Notes: generated by a model not told the origin, from the letters alone. Shown: positions 10,594 to 19,431, numbered from the stretch's first letter. The stretch is 64,000 nt of DNA from CAWCDJ01 sp963796675 (GCA_963796675.1 CAWCMS010000008.1:558001-622000), one strand, 5' to 3'. Translations and numbers: made by a program.

Positions 10594-11049
10594 ATGGCGA
10601 CACACACGGTTGAGGTCCGGCAGGTAACGGTGGCGGACCTGGAGCTTCTGGTCCCTCTGTTCGATGCCTACCGCTGCTTCTACCAGCAGCCCTCCGACCC
10701 AGAGAGCGCGCGCGGCTTTCTACTCGAGCGCTTCCAGCACAATCAGTCGGTGATCTTTCTGGCGTTCGACGGCGGCACAGCGGCCGGATTCACGCAGCTC
10801 TACCCGAGCTTCTCTTCCACCGCGATGGCGCGCATCTTCATCCTGAACGATCTGTTCGTGACCCCCGAAGCGCGCGGCCGCGGCGCGGGGGGCGCACTGC
10901 TCGACGCCGCAGCCGAATACGGACGCCGCGTGGGCGCCGTGCGGCTTGAGCTTTCCACGGAGCTCACCAACCAAACCGCGCAGGCCGTGTACGAGCGCAT
11001 GGGGTGGAAGCGCGACACGGTGTATTGCGTCTACCGGCTGATGCTCTGA
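10594..11049 (+). CDS. GNAT family N-acetyltransferase
   Basis: A 151-residue single-domain acetyltransferase. The acetyl-CoA pyrophosphate-binding motif is VTPEARGRGAGGALLDAA (R/Q-x-x-G-x-G/A), preceded by the strand ARIFILNDLFV and followed by the C-terminal NQTAQAVYERMGWKRD, all standard for GNAT enzymes of the RimI-like type. ATG at 10594 or GTG at 10591 could be the start; both directly follow the LigD-type gene stop at 10589, so the two are very likely co-transcribed. Substrate unknown, probably a small amine or protein N-terminus. Confidence 0.88.
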   Translation: MATHTVEVRQVTVADLELLVPLFDAYRCFYQQPSDPESARGFLLERFQHNQSVIFLAFDGGTAAGFTQLYPSFSSTAMARIFILNDLFVTPEARGRGAGGALLDAAAEYGRRVGAVRLELSTELTNQTAQAVYERMGWKRDTVYCVYRLML

Positions 11050-11054
11050 GCGCG

Positions 11055-13709
11055 CTACTCCCGCGGGTCGGGCCGCACCACCAGGGGTTGCGTGTAACTG
11101 TGACCGTTGACCGTCAGCTTCACGGTATACGTTCCTGCGGGCATCCATTCGCCCTGCGAGCCGGGCGTGTCGTGATAGATGGCGGAGATCGGATATCCCC
11201 CGCGTCCGCCGCGGGCGCGCTGCTGCCCGTGCAGGTCCCACACGAAACGATGCATGCCGGCACTGGCCTCGAGCGGCTCGAACGGCCGGATCCAATATGC
11301 CGGCACGTTCAAATTGGGGTCGGGCGGAGCGGGCTGGTCGGCGCTTGAGAATTGGCGGACCGCGTTGCCCTGGCTATCCAGAATCTCGAGCGTGACCGGT
11401 CCCGCGGCGGCCGACTGCAGATGGTAGTAGAGGATCGCGCCGTCCGGCGGATTCTGTCCGGCCGGCTCTTCGGGCGGAAGCGGCGTATCGGGATTGGTAT
11501 CGCGCGGATAGCGGTAGGTGACGCGCGGCGCAAACAGGTGAGCGTCGGCCGCAGCGTTCGCGGACGACAGCTGCCGCAGCGGGGTGATGTCGTCGAGAAT
11601 CCAGAAGCTGCGGCCGTGCGTCCCGGCCACCAGGTCGCCATCGTGGATCACCAGATCGCGGATCGACGTGGCCGGCATGTTCATCCGCAGCGGCTGCCAG
11701 TTGTCGCCGTCGTCGATCGAGACCCAGACGGAGGTCTCGGTGCCGGCGAACAACAGCCCTTTGCGGTCGGGGTCGGCGCGGACCGTGTTGACCGGGCTAT
11801 CCGGCAATCCGTGGACGATCTCCTGCCAGGTGGCACCGCCATCGTGCGTACGGTAGATGTGCGGCTTCATGTCATCGACGCGGATGCGATTGATGGCCGC
11901 GTAGACTGTCTGGTCGTCGAACTTCGTGGTGTCGAGTTGGGATACCTTGCTCCAGGGCGTCATCGCCGGCGGGGTCACGTTCTTCCAGGTCTTGCCTCCG
12001 TCGCGCGTCACGTGGATCAGACCGTCATCGGTACCCGCCCAGATTACGTCCACGTTGAGGTGCGAGGGTGCGATGGCATAGACCACGCCGCGACGGGTAG
12101 CCTGCTTCCTGGCGTCGTCCGGATATGCAGCGACGCTCGAGGGCAGCGCGTAGGTTTCCCGCGAAAGATCGGGGCTGATCTCGGTCCAGTTGCGGCCGCC
12201 ATCGGTGGTCTTGAGCACCATCTGCGAACCAAGGTAGAGAACATGCGGATCCACATAGGAAAACAGCAGGGGCGCGGTCCGCACGTAACGATAATGGCCG
12301 CGCGGCGCGACATTCTCCACCTCGCCGGTCACCTTGTTATAGCGGTGCCCCTTACTGCCGTAAATGATGTTGGGGTTCAGCGGATCGGGGGCGATGTAAC
12401 CGTACTCGTCGGCGCCTACCGGGTGCCACTCGCGAAAGGTGATCTGGCCGTCGTTGCCGCGGCTGGCGATTCCCACCGAACCGCTCTCCTGCTGGGCGCC
12501 ATAAACCCAGTAGGGGCGCTGGTTGTCGGTGATCACGTGGTAGAACTGCGCCGTCGGCTGGTTGTACCAGGAGCTCCAGGTGGCGCCGCCGTTCACCGTG
12601 AGCGTGGCTCCCTGGTCGACGGCGAGTAGAATGATCTGCGGATTCTTCGGATTGATCCAGATATTGTGATAGTCGTCGCCGCCAGGGGCTCCCTTGATTG
12701 CGGTGAAGGTCGCGCCGCCGTCGGAGGTGCGGTAGGTCGACGTGTTGGCGACATACGCGACATCGGGATTCCGCGGATCGACACGCACGCAGGCGAAATC
12801 CGAGCCGCGTCCGTAGATGCGCTGCTCGTGGTTGACGCGGCGCCAGCTCTTCCCTGCATCGTCGGAGCGATACAGGCCGCCGTGATCGCGATCGGCCTCC
12901 ACGAGCGCGTACATACGGCTCGGATCGCTGGGCGCGATGCCGATGCCGATGCGGCCCAGACCCTCAGCGAAGCCCGGAAGGCCGCCGGTGAGCTGCGTCC
13001 AGGTATCGCCGCCATCGGTCGATTGAAAAAGGCCGCTGTTGGGGCCGGTGAACTGGCCGTTCTCCCAGGGGCCCTGCTGCGCCTGCCACAGGACGGCGTA
13101 AATCTTGCGCGGATTGCGCGGGTCGAAGGCGAGGTCGACCGCGCCCGTGCGATCGTCTTTGTAGAGCACCTTGTGCCAGGTAGCTCCGCCGTCGGTGGAG
13201 CGGAAGACGCCCCGCTCCGGATTCGGCCCGTAGGGGTGGCCGAGTGCAGCCACGTAGAGCCGGTTCGGGTCGCGCGGATCCACCAGGATGGAGGCGATCT
13301 GCTGGGCATCCTGTAGTCCCCGGCGGCGCCAGGTCTTACCGCCGTCGATCGATTGGTACATGCCGTCGCCTACGGAAAGATCGGGGCGCTGCAAGCCTTC
13401 GCCGCTGCCCACGTAGATCACGTTCGGGTTCGACGGAGCCACCGCGATCGTGCCTACCGACCCGGTCGGCTGACTATCGAAGATAGGCTTCCAGGTGACG
13501 CCGTAGTCGTCGCTCTTCCACACTCCGCCGTTGTTCACGCCGATGTAGAAGACATTCGGCTGGTCGGGAATGCCGGCGGCGCCCACCGTCCGCCCGCCGC
13601 GGAACGGGCCGATCATGCGCCATCGCAAACCGGAATAGAGCGATGGATCGAGTGGTTGAGCAACGGCAGGAAGCAAGGACACGAGGAGCAGCAGAATTGT
13701 TCGCAACAT
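11055..13709 (-). CDS. Secreted Asp-box (BNR/VPS10-like) beta-propeller protein
   Basis: About 884 residues in one frame. The start is placed at ATG 13709 because it gives a signal peptide (MLRTILLLLVSLLPAVAQ), while the longer open frame would run into the divergent dehydratase gene. The body contains about ten Asp-box motifs of form S/T-x-D-x-G-x-T-W (for example SDDYGVTWK, STDGGATWH, TRDGGKTWK, THDGGATWQ), as in sortilin/VPS10-type and xyloglucanase-type propellers. The C-terminal 150 residues include an all-beta stretch with FVWDLHGQQRARGG and end PLVVRPDPRE. Large Asp-box exoproteins of this kind are common in Acidobacteria. Enzymatic function, if any, cannot be read from the sequence. 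Confidence 0.88.
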   Translation of the reverse strand: MLRTILLLLVSLLPAVAQPLDPSLYSGLRWRMIGPFRGGRTVGAAGIPDQPNVFYIGVNNGGVWKSDDYGVTWKPIFDSQPTGSVGTIAVAPSNPNVIYVGSGEGLQRPDLSVGDGMYQSIDGGKTWRRRGLQDAQQIASILVDPRDPNRLYVAALGHPYGPNPERGVFRSTDGGATWHKVLYKDDRTGAVDLAFDPRNPRKIYAVLWQAQQGPWENGQFTGPNSGLFQSTDGGDTWTQLTGGLPGFAEGLGRIGIGIAPSDPSRMYALVEADRDHGGLYRSDDAGKSWRRVNHEQRIYGRGSDFACVRVDPRNPDVAYVANTSTYRTSDGGATFTAIKGAPGGDDYHNIWINPKNPQIILLAVDQGATLTVNGGATWSSWYNQPTAQFYHVITDNQRPYWVYGAQQESGSVGIASRGNDGQITFREWHPVGADEYGYIAPDPLNPNIIYGSKGHRYNKVTGEVENVAPRGHYRYVRTAPLLFSYVDPHVLYLGSQMVLKTTDGGRNWTEISPDLSRETYALPSSVAAYPDDARKQATRRGVVYAIAPSHLNVDVIWAGTDDGLIHVTRDGGKTWKNVTPPAMTPWSKVSQLDTTKFDDQTVYAAINRIRVDDMKPHIYRTHDGGATWQEIVHGLPDSPVNTVRADPDRKGLLFAGTETSVWVSIDDGDNWQPLRMNMPATSIRDLVIHDGDLVAGTHGRSFWILDDITPLRQLSSANAAADAHLFAPRVTYRYPRDTNPDTPLPPEEPAGQNPPDGAILYYHLQSAAAGPVTLEILDSQGNAVRQFSSADQPAPPDPNLNVPAYWIRPFEPLEASAGMHRFVWDLHGQQRARGGRGGYPISAIYHDTPGSQGEWMPAGTYTVKLTVNGHSYTQPLVVRPDPRE

Positions 13710-13728
13710 AGAGAAGCAGGATACCATC

Positions 13729-14697
13729 GTGGCAGAATTGAATCTGATGCGAGAGGCGATCGAAGCCGCATACCAGCGCATCCGGCCCTTTGTGAGAGAG
13801 ACGCCGGTGGAGGAAGCACCGAATCTCACGCCCGCCGGCGGCGCCAACCTGCTGCTCAAACTGGAGCACCTGCAGCGCACCGGCTCGTTCAAGTTTCGCG
13901 GGGCGTCGAACCGCATTGCGATGCTCGAACCGGCGCAGGCAGCCGCCGGGGTCGTGACGGCGTCGAACGGCAATCACGGGCTCGGGGTAGCGGCGGCGGC
14001 ACGCGATCGCGGCATCGCGGCCGAAGTCTTCGTCTCGGCGCAGGTATCGCCCGCCAAGGCGCGGCGGATCGAGGCCCTCGGCGCGCGCATCCGCTGCGCG
14101 GGCGACGATCCGCTCGAAGCAGAGCTCGCGGCGCGGCGCGCGGCCTTAGATAGCGGCCGCATCTTTATCTCTCCCTATAACGACCTCGACGTCATGGCCG
14201 GCCAGGGGACGATCGCGGTCGAACTCGCTCGCCAGGTGCCGAAGATCGACGCCGTGTTCGCCGCGGTGGGTGGCGGCGGATTGATCGGCGGAATCGGAGC
14301 GTACTGCAAAGCCGTTTCGCCGGATACCGAAATGGTCGGCTGCTGGCCGGAGAATTCACCCGTCCTCTATGAGTGCCTGCGCGCCGGCGCCGTCGTCGAC
14401 GTGCCGGAAGAGCCTACGCTATCGGAAAGCACCGCGGGAGGCCTGGAGCCCGAGTCGGTGACACTGCCTGTCTGCCGGCAGGCGATCGACCGCGGCGTGC
14501 TGGTCTCGGAAGACGAAATCCGCGACGCCATGCGGCTGGTCTTCGAAACCGAACACTGGGTGATCGAGGGCGCCGCCGGGGTCGCGCTGGCTGCATTCCG
14601 GAAGGAATCCGAACGCTACGCCGGCAAAACGGTGGTGGTGATTCTCTGCGGCCGCAATGTCTCCCCGGAAGTGATGCGGCGCGTCTTCGAAAAATGA
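13729..14697 (+). CDS. PLP-dependent threonine/serine dehydratase-like enzyme
   Basis: A 322-residue fold-type II PLP enzyme. The Schiff-base lysine is K55 in TGSFKFRGASN; the substrate loop is TASNGNHG, and the phosphate-binding tetraglycine is GGGGLIGG near residue 180. The C-terminus contains the family end block VVVILCGRNVSPE. It has only the catalytic domain and no ACT regulatory domain, which fits catabolic threonine dehydratase, serine/threonine dehydratase or serine racemase. Start GTG at 13729 lies 19 bases from the divergent Asp-box gene. It overlaps the next gene by four bases (ATGA), so the two are translationally coupled. Confidence 0.9.
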   Translation: MAELNLMREAIEAAYQRIRPFVRETPVEEAPNLTPAGGANLLLKLEHLQRTGSFKFRGASNRIAMLEPAQAAAGVVTASNGNHGLGVAAAARDRGIAAEVFVSAQVSPAKARRIEALGARIRCAGDDPLEAELAARRAALDSGRIFISPYNDLDVMAGQGTIAVELARQVPKIDAVFAAVGGGGLIGGIGAYCKAVSPDTEMVGCWPENSPVLYECLRAGAVVDVPEEPTLSESTAGGLEPESVTLPVCRQAIDRGVLVSEDEIRDAMRLVFETEHWVIEGAAGVALAAFRKESERYAGKTVVVILCGRNVSPEVMRRVFEK

Positions 14698-15269
14698 GAC
14701 TGGCAATCGTATTCCTGTCGATGGCCGGACTGGCGCAGGCTGTCGAACTGCATCTGCGGTTCGGCGCTTTGGAGCGGATGTTGTCCGAGCAGGTATTTAC
14801 ACAAGACGGCCGTCGCTACGTCCGCGGGGATAAAGCCAATAAGTGCAACTTCGCATATCTCGAGAAGCCCCAGGTTGCCGGCGAGGACGGCCGCCTGAAG
14901 ATCCGCGCGCGCTTCAGCGGACGCTCTTCGCTCGACATGCTGGGCCGCTGCGTGGGTTTAGGCGACGCATTCGACGTGGTGATTCTCGCCGTGCCGCAGT
15001 ACCGCGACGGATCTCTGCGGCTGCAGGAAGTGAAGGTGTCGAGTGGCGGTAAGACCGGCTTCTACATCCGCCGCGTCTGTGCCGCAATGGAAGCGACGCT
15101 GGCGCGCGATTTCCGCTATGACATCGAACGCGACGCCCACCGCGTCCTGGAAGATCCGGCTGCGCAGCCCGGGTACGAGCGGCAGGTGACGCGCTTTCGA
15201 GTCCCCGAGATTCGCGTGACCGGCGACTCGCTGGTACTCGTGGTGGATTTCGATCTGACGGTGCAGTAA
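14694..15269 (+). CDS. Secreted hypothetical protein
   Basis: A 191-residue protein whose ATG overlaps the dehydratase stop codon (ATGA). It starts with a signal peptide (MRLAIVFLSMAGLAQA) and continues as an all-beta protein (VELHLRFGALERMLSEQVF, RARFSGRSSLDMLGRCVGLGDAFDVVI) ending VVDFDLTVQ. Two cysteines (about residues 50 and 90) and one near 130 are present. The pattern recalls lipid-binding SMP/BPI-like or DUF-type periplasmic proteins, but I cannot name a family. It is convergent with, and two bases from, the BON gene. Confidence 0.75.
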   Translation: MRLAIVFLSMAGLAQAVELHLRFGALERMLSEQVFTQDGRRYVRGDKANKCNFAYLEKPQVAGEDGRLKIRARFSGRSSLDMLGRCVGLGDAFDVVILAVPQYRDGSLRLQEVKVSSGGKTGFYIRRVCAAMEATLARDFRYDIERDAHRVLEDPAAQPGYERQVTRFRVPEIRVTGDSLVLVVDFDLTVQ

Positions 15270-15271
15270 CC

Positions 15272-15949
15272 TCACTCAGGGCCGATAGTAATGAGGTTCT
15301 CCACCTTCGTCACGCCAGGCGCGGACCAGGCGGCGCGGCCCGCCTCCTGCTTTTCGGCCCACGAGCGGACCGTGCCGAATAGTCGCACGGCAGTTCCCGA
15401 CAACGCGACCGTGATCCGCTTGGCATCCACTTCCGCGCTGCGCTTTAGCGCCTCTTCGATCTTGCCCTTGAGATCGCTCGCACTGACCTGCGGCCGCACC
15501 TCGATGCTGTCCGTTACGCCCAACACGCCTTTGAGCTTTTTGACAGCGGATTCGGCCAGCGTCTTCTGATACTGCCAGTCGACGGTGCCGTCCAACGCGA
15601 TCCATCCGTTCTGCACGGCGATATGGATGCGGTCGGCGGGAATGCTGACATGGCTCTGCAGCTCGTTCGCCGCATCGCGGGCGATCTCGGGGTCGGTACG
15701 GTTCCACGCCGGCTTGACCTCGATATCATTGGCGACCGCCTTCACCCCATAGACCCGCTTGACGGCTTTTTCCGCCGCGTCCTTCTCCCAAAAGCTGCGG
15801 ACGAAGCCGGAAAGCGAAACCACGCCGTCCGCTACATTCACCGCGATGTCGTCGGGCGTCTCGAGTTTGGGGTCCCACTGCAGTTCGGCGATCACGGCTT
15901 CCCGGATCGCCGAATCCGACTGGATCGACATCTCCTGCAAAATTGCCAT
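15272..15949 (-). CDS. Triple BON-domain protein (OsmY-like)
   Basis: A 225-residue protein with three BON domains in series: about residues 12-78 (AVIAELQWDPKLETPDDIAVNV...VSLSGFV), 85-152 (IALDGTVDWQYQKTLAE) and 158-225 (VRLFGTVRSWAEK...VENLITIGPE). BON domains bind phospholipid membranes, and the OsmY type is induced by osmotic stress. There is no signal peptide, unlike E. coli OsmY, so it may be cytoplasmic. ATG 15949 is chosen over an upstream frame because GGAGGAG lies about six bases before it. It is divergent from the sigma-54 activator, which suggests shared stress control. Confidence 0.9.
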   Translation of the reverse strand: MAILQEMSIQSDSAIREAVIAELQWDPKLETPDDIAVNVADGVVSLSGFVRSFWEKDAAEKAVKRVYGVKAVANDIEVKPAWNRTDPEIARDAANELQSHVSIPADRIHIAVQNGWIALDGTVDWQYQKTLAESAVKKLKGVLGVTDSIEVRPQVSASDLKGKIEEALKRSAEVDAKRITVALSGTAVRLFGTVRSWAEKQEAGRAAWSAPGVTKVENLITIGPE

Positions 15950-16250
15950 ACGCTTCTCCTCCCGGCGCAACTACCGCCGTAATCGTGTGGTGCAGCTTAC
16001 ATGCCAAGCCCGGCGCAGCGCAGCGGGACGTCAACCGTCCGCCGGACACAGTCGAAGCACTGACAGTGTTTCACTGACGCACATAGATGGCGATCTTGTT
16101 TAGCGGCGCACAGATGAGGGAATGGCACGGAATCAGCCACAGACTTCCGCAATCGGGATAAGCCGCACGTGGCATCTCTAGCGGGTTCGCAGGGGTAGGC
16201 GCTAGTGTAAGGGTAGGCGGTCCGTAGAAGCTGGGGGCAAAGGCGGGAAA
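15950..16250. other. Intergenic region between BON gene and sigma-54 activator
   Basis: Three hundred bases without a convincing gene. It contains a hyphenated palindrome, CACTG-A-CAGTG at 16058-16068, that could be an operator, and a -24/-12-like element at 16123-16137 listed separately. No terminator-like hairpin with a T-run is evident. Both flanking genes point away from it, so it must hold at least two promoters. Confidence 0.5.
16123..16137 (+). promoter_or_regulatory. Possible sigma-54 (-24/-12) promoter
   Basis: The sequence TGGCACGGAATCAGC has a perfect -24 half (TGGCAC) and the obligate GG-N10-GC spacing. The -12 half is CAGC instead of TTGC. It lies 114 bases before the activator ATPase ATG on the same strand, where an autoregulated sigma-54 promoter would be plausible. 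Confidence 0.3.
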
Positions 16251-17267
16251 ATGTGTCCAGATTTGGCAGGTCGTCCGGGAACGGAGAACACTTCAACGCC
16301 CGGCGAAGGAACGATGATCGGTGAAAGCGCGGAATTGAGGCATGCGATGCAGCAGGCCTCGATAGTCGCACCCACGGACTCCACGGTTCTCATCCTGGGG
16401 GAGACCGGAACCGGAAAAGGCCGGCTGGCGGAAAGCATTCACGAACAGAGCCAGCGCCGGGGCCATGCATTCGTCAAAGTCAACTGCGCCGCAATTCCGC
16501 TCGGCCTATTGGAGAGCGAGTTGTTCGGACACGAGCGCGGTGCGTTCACTGGCGCGATCAGCCAGCGAGCCGGGCGCTTTGAACTGGCTAACCAGGGGAC
16601 GCTGTTCCTGGACGAGGTTGGCGATATTCCGCTGGAACTGCAGCCGAAACTGCTCCGCGTTCTGCAGGAGCATGAATTCGAGCGTCTGGGAAGCACCCGC
16701 ACCATTCACACCGACGTGCGGTTGATCGCGGCCACGCAACACGATTTGCGCAAGATGACCGCGGAGGGCAAGTTTCGAATCGATCTCTTCTACCGGCTAA
16801 ACGTTTTCCCGATCCGCATGCCGGCGCTACGTGAACGGCGCGAGGATATCCCGTCACTGGTCCGGTATTTTGTCGCGAACTTCTCCCATCAGATGAACCG
16901 CAACATCGAAGTGATTCCTCCGGAGACGATCGAGAATCTGGGGAAGTATCCCTGGCCGGGTAACATTCGCGAGCTCGAGAACTTCATGGAGCGCGCCGTA
17001 ATCCTCTCGCGCGATTCGGTGCTCGCGGCGCCGCTCGGAGAATTGTTACCTTCAGACGAAGCGGAAGAAGACCCCAACGTCCCCGTGACACTCCGCGATG
17101 CCGAGCGCGCTCACATCATCCGCATTCTGCGCGAGTCGAACGGCGTGGTTGCGTCGGCGGCGTCGCGGCTGGGTGTACCGCGGTCCACATTGTTCTACAA
17201 GATGCGACGGCTGGGGATCACCGTACCTCGCCAACGGGCCACGCGTACCGACGGCGCTGCCGGATGA
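16251..17267 (+). CDS. Sigma-54 activator AAA+ protein without sensory domain
   Basis: A 338-residue bacterial enhancer-binding protein: Walker A GETGTGK (residues 50-56), the sigma-54-contacting loop GAFTGA (97-102), Walker B GTLFLDEVGD (about 117-125), sensor region DIPSLVRYF...YPWPGNIRELENF, and a C-terminal Fis-type helix-turn-helix (VVASAASRLGVPRSTLFYKMRRLGI). No receiver, GAF or PAS domain precedes the ATPase, so it is either constitutive or controlled by a partner protein, as PspF is. A second start at 16313 (MIGESAELR) has GAAGGA just upstream and matches the usual domain boundary. It is the first gene of a plus-strand run with the UBP finger, HdeD and baeRF3-like genes. Confidence 0.9.
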   Translation: MCPDLAGRPGTENTSTPGEGTMIGESAELRHAMQQASIVAPTDSTVLILGETGTGKGRLAESIHEQSQRRGHAFVKVNCAAIPLGLLESELFGHERGAFTGAISQRAGRFELANQGTLFLDEVGDIPLELQPKLLRVLQEHEFERLGSTRTIHTDVRLIAATQHDLRKMTAEGKFRIDLFYRLNVFPIRMPALRERREDIPSLVRYFVANFSHQMNRNIEVIPPETIENLGKYPWPGNIRELENFMERAVILSRDSVLAAPLGELLPSDEAEEDPNVPVTLRDAERAHIIRILRESNGVVASAASRLGVPRSTLFYKMRRLGITVPRQRATRTDGAAG

Positions 17268-17309
17268 GCCGCGGCGCACATTCCGGAGTAGCATGAATCA
17301 GGGGGATTA

Positions 17310-17582
17310 ATGGCCGACTGCACTCATCTTGACCAGATTCGCAGCGTAACGCCTAAAACGCCGCAGGGATGTGAAGAATGTCTCAAAACCGGAGATAGTT
17401 GGGTTCATCTGCGGTTGTGCCTGACCTGTGGCCACGTGGGATGCTGCGACTCTTCACCGAACCGGCACGCCACGAAACACTTTCATCACACCAAGCATCC
17501 CATCATCCGGTCGTTCGAGCCGGGTGAAGAGTGGGGTTGGTGTTATATCGACCAAGCCATGCTCGAACTCTCGAAGCCTTAA
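17310..17582 (+). CDS. UBP-type zinc finger protein
   Basis: A 90-residue protein consisting of a single ZnF-UBP domain: CTHLDQI, then CEECLKTGDSWVHLRLCLTCGHVGCCDSS and the histidine block NRHATKHFHHTKHPII, with the terminal WGWCY. In eukaryotes this finger binds free ubiquitin C-termini. Bacterial stand-alone versions are common in stress-related or redox neighbourhoods and their ligand is unknown. It lies 42 bases after the activator ATPase and 65 before HdeD on the same strand. Confidence 0.9.
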   Translation: MADCTHLDQIRSVTPKTPQGCEECLKTGDSWVHLRLCLTCGHVGCCDSSPNRHATKHFHHTKHPIIRSFEPGEEWGWCYIDQAMLELSKP

Positions 17583-17647
17583 GCCCGGCGGACCGAGGCC
17601 GGTGTTGGCATGGAATCTGCATTGGTAAAAGGGAAAGGCGCTTACCT

Positions 17648-18223
17648 ATGAGATTTTCATTAGCCAGAAACTGGTGGTCACTGGTAATCCGTGGCCTGGC
17701 TGGAATCGCTTTCGGTGTCATTACCTTTCTGAATCCTCGCATCACGCTGGCCGCGCTGGTCCTGCTGTTTGCGGCCTACGCGTTGATCTGGGGCGTCATG
17801 AGCATCATCGCCGGCGTGCGCGCGGCCGAGCACGGCGAGCGATGGGCCGCCTTGACCATCGAGGGGATTCTGGGCGTCCTGGCCGGTGCGATTGCCATTT
17901 TCTCGCCCGGCATCACGATCCTCGCCCTCATCTTCCTGATCGGTATCTGGGCGGTGGTCAGCGGCGCTTTCGAACTCGCTGCGGCAATTCGCTTGAGAAA
18001 AGTCATCTCCGGCGAATGGCTACTGGCGCTGGGTGGAATCGCGTCGATTGTTTTCGGCGTGCTGGTGGTGTCCGTACCCGTCGCTGGAGCGCTTGTCATC
18101 GCGCTGTGGGTTGGCGCGTACGCGTTCATCCTGGGCATCCTGCAGATCGTTCTCGGCGCTCGCCTGCGCGGAATGCGCGGCCATCTGTGGAGCGGTCCCG
18201 CGGTGCCGGCTCCGGCTCACTGA
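17648..18223 (+). CDS. HdeD family membrane protein (DUF308)
   Basis: A 191-residue protein with six predicted transmembrane helices arranged as three DUF308 pairs (ARNWWSLVIRGLAGIAFGVI, YALIWGVMSIIAGV, LGVLAGAIAIFSPG, IGIWAVVSGAFEL, LLALGGIASIVFGVLV, YAFILGILQIVLG). HdeD of E. coli contributes to acid resistance at high cell density. The ATG at 17648 gives the usual MRFSLARNWW-type start before the first helix. It belongs to the stress-flavoured run that begins at 16251. The C-terminus ends in a short Pro/Ala tail. Confidence 0.9.
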   Translation: MRFSLARNWWSLVIRGLAGIAFGVITFLNPRITLAALVLLFAAYALIWGVMSIIAGVRAAEHGERWAALTIEGILGVLAGAIAIFSPGITILALIFLIGIWAVVSGAFELAAAIRLRKVISGEWLLALGGIASIVFGVLVVSVPVAGALVIALWVGAYAFILGILQIVLGARLRGMRGHLWSGPAVPAPAH

Positions 18224-18252
18224 TCCACTTCCGAAGCCCTACGCGAGTCAGC

Positions 18253-18275
18253 GGGCGACGGCCAAGCCGTCGCCC
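18253..18275. repeat. Perfect GC-rich palindrome between HdeD and baeRF3-like genes
   Basis: Ten-base arms GGGCGACGGC and GCCGTCGCCC flank a three-base CAA loop. There is no T-run after it on either strand, so it is less likely to be a simple terminator than a REP-like element or an mRNA-processing hairpin. Similar GC palindromes occur at 19432, 32913 and 37411. Confidence 0.55.
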
Positions 18276-18304
18276 GACCCACCTTTCCGCAAGGAGATTT
18301 TCCA

Positions 18305-19414
18305 ATGAAAGATCATGACGTGGTCTCGTTCGCGGACCTGAAGACGCTGGCCGCGGCGGAGGGCCCCTGCGTGACGCTCGCGGCCTCCATCCCGACGCCC
18401 GACGAACTCTCGGCACGCCTCAAGAACGGCCTGCGCGCCCTCGAAGGGCAGATCGACGATCGTTCCTTGCTCCGCCCCATCGAAGAACTTAGCGTGGACG
18501 TAAACACCGACCCGATATGGGGGAACACGCTGCTGCTCTACCGCTCGCCGGACCTCTTCCTCCATTACTGGATACGCAGTCCGCACCCCGATATGGCGGT
18601 GGTCGCTGAACGCTTCCAGGTGCGCCCGCTGCTTTCGCTCTTCACCGCCGAGCAACGCTTCTACATGCTCGCCGTGAGCCGCGGCAACGTGCGCCTTTTC
18701 GAATGCACGCCTCATACTTTCGTGCAGATCGATTTGAAGGACTGCCCGCGGAATCTCGAGGAGTGGCAGCACAACCGGCAGCCCGACCACACGCTCGAGA
18801 ACCGTTCCACCGTCGGACCCTCGCTCGGGGCGCTAAAGGGTGTGCTCTTCGGCAGCGGCAAGGACCGCGAGCGCGAGGCTGATTCCTTCCGGCACTTCTG
18901 CAAGGAGGTGGACCGCGGCGTCCAGCGCATTCTGCAGGCCGATCCGGGACCTCTGCTTCTGGCTGGAGTCGAAGAGGAGGTCGCTACGTTTCGCCACTTG
19001 AGCACCTATCCTCACCTGCTCGACGAAGCCGTGCGCGGCGCTCCCGACGGGCTCCCCGATCAGGACCTCCGCGACCGCGCCCTGGCGATCGCCGGCCGTT
19101 CCGCGCCGGAGCCATTTCGCAAAGCCCTGGAGGAAGCCGGCCTGCACCGCGAGCGCGGCAGCATGGCCACCGACGCAAGCGAAATCATCAAGGCCGCCTT
19201 CGAAGGCCGGGTCGCGAATCTGTTCATGAAGGACTCCGCCGAAAGGCTCGGCGTATGGGATGAGGCTGCGTTTGAGCCGCGGCTCGGGCAGGGAGAAGAC
19301 GATCTGCTGAATGTGGCGGCGATTGAAACCATCCGGCACGGAGGCCGCGCGTTCGAGTTGAGCAACGGTGGCATGCCCGTATCGAATGAAATCGCTGCTG
19401 TGCTTCGGTTTTAA
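18305..19414 (+). CDS. baeRF3-like protein (bacterial eRF1-fold family)
   Basis: A 369-residue soluble protein that resembles the bacterial family of archaeo-eukaryotic release factor-like proteins, subgroup 3: an N-terminal region (FADLKTLAAAEGPCVTLAASIPTP), the central FYMLAVSRGNVRLFECT block, DSFRHFCKEVDRGVQRIL...PLLLAGVEEEVATFRHLSTYPHLL, and the C-terminal VAAIETIRHGGRAFEL. eRF1-fold members of this type are predicted to act on stalled or hibernating ribosomes, but this is inferred from fold only. GCAAGGAG lies ten bases before the ATG. It ends the plus-strand stress run, before a shared terminator with the aquaporin gene. Confidence 0.8.
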   Translation: MKDHDVVSFADLKTLAAAEGPCVTLAASIPTPDELSARLKNGLRALEGQIDDRSLLRPIEELSVDVNTDPIWGNTLLLYRSPDLFLHYWIRSPHPDMAVVAERFQVRPLLSLFTAEQRFYMLAVSRGNVRLFECTPHTFVQIDLKDCPRNLEEWQHNRQPDHTLENRSTVGPSLGALKGVLFGSGKDREREADSFRHFCKEVDRGVQRILQADPGPLLLAGVEEEVATFRHLSTYPHLLDEAVRGAPDGLPDQDLRDRALAIAGRSAPEPFRKALEEAGLHRERGSMATDASEIIKAAFEGRVANLFMKDSAERLGVWDEAAFEPRLGQGEDDLLNVAAIETIRHGGRAFELSNGGMPVSNEIAAVLRF

Positions 19415-19431
19415 GAAGGTTGGGAAAAAGC

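Noticed and set aside
13710..13973. N-terminal extension of the Asp-box protein
   Set aside because: It overlaps the well-supported dehydratase start, and the signal peptide begins at 13709.
15962..16371. Possible minus-strand gene upstream of the BON gene
   Set aside because: It is rich in Ser/Pro/Arg with no domain pattern and runs into the sigma-54 activator start; it is more likely chance open frame.
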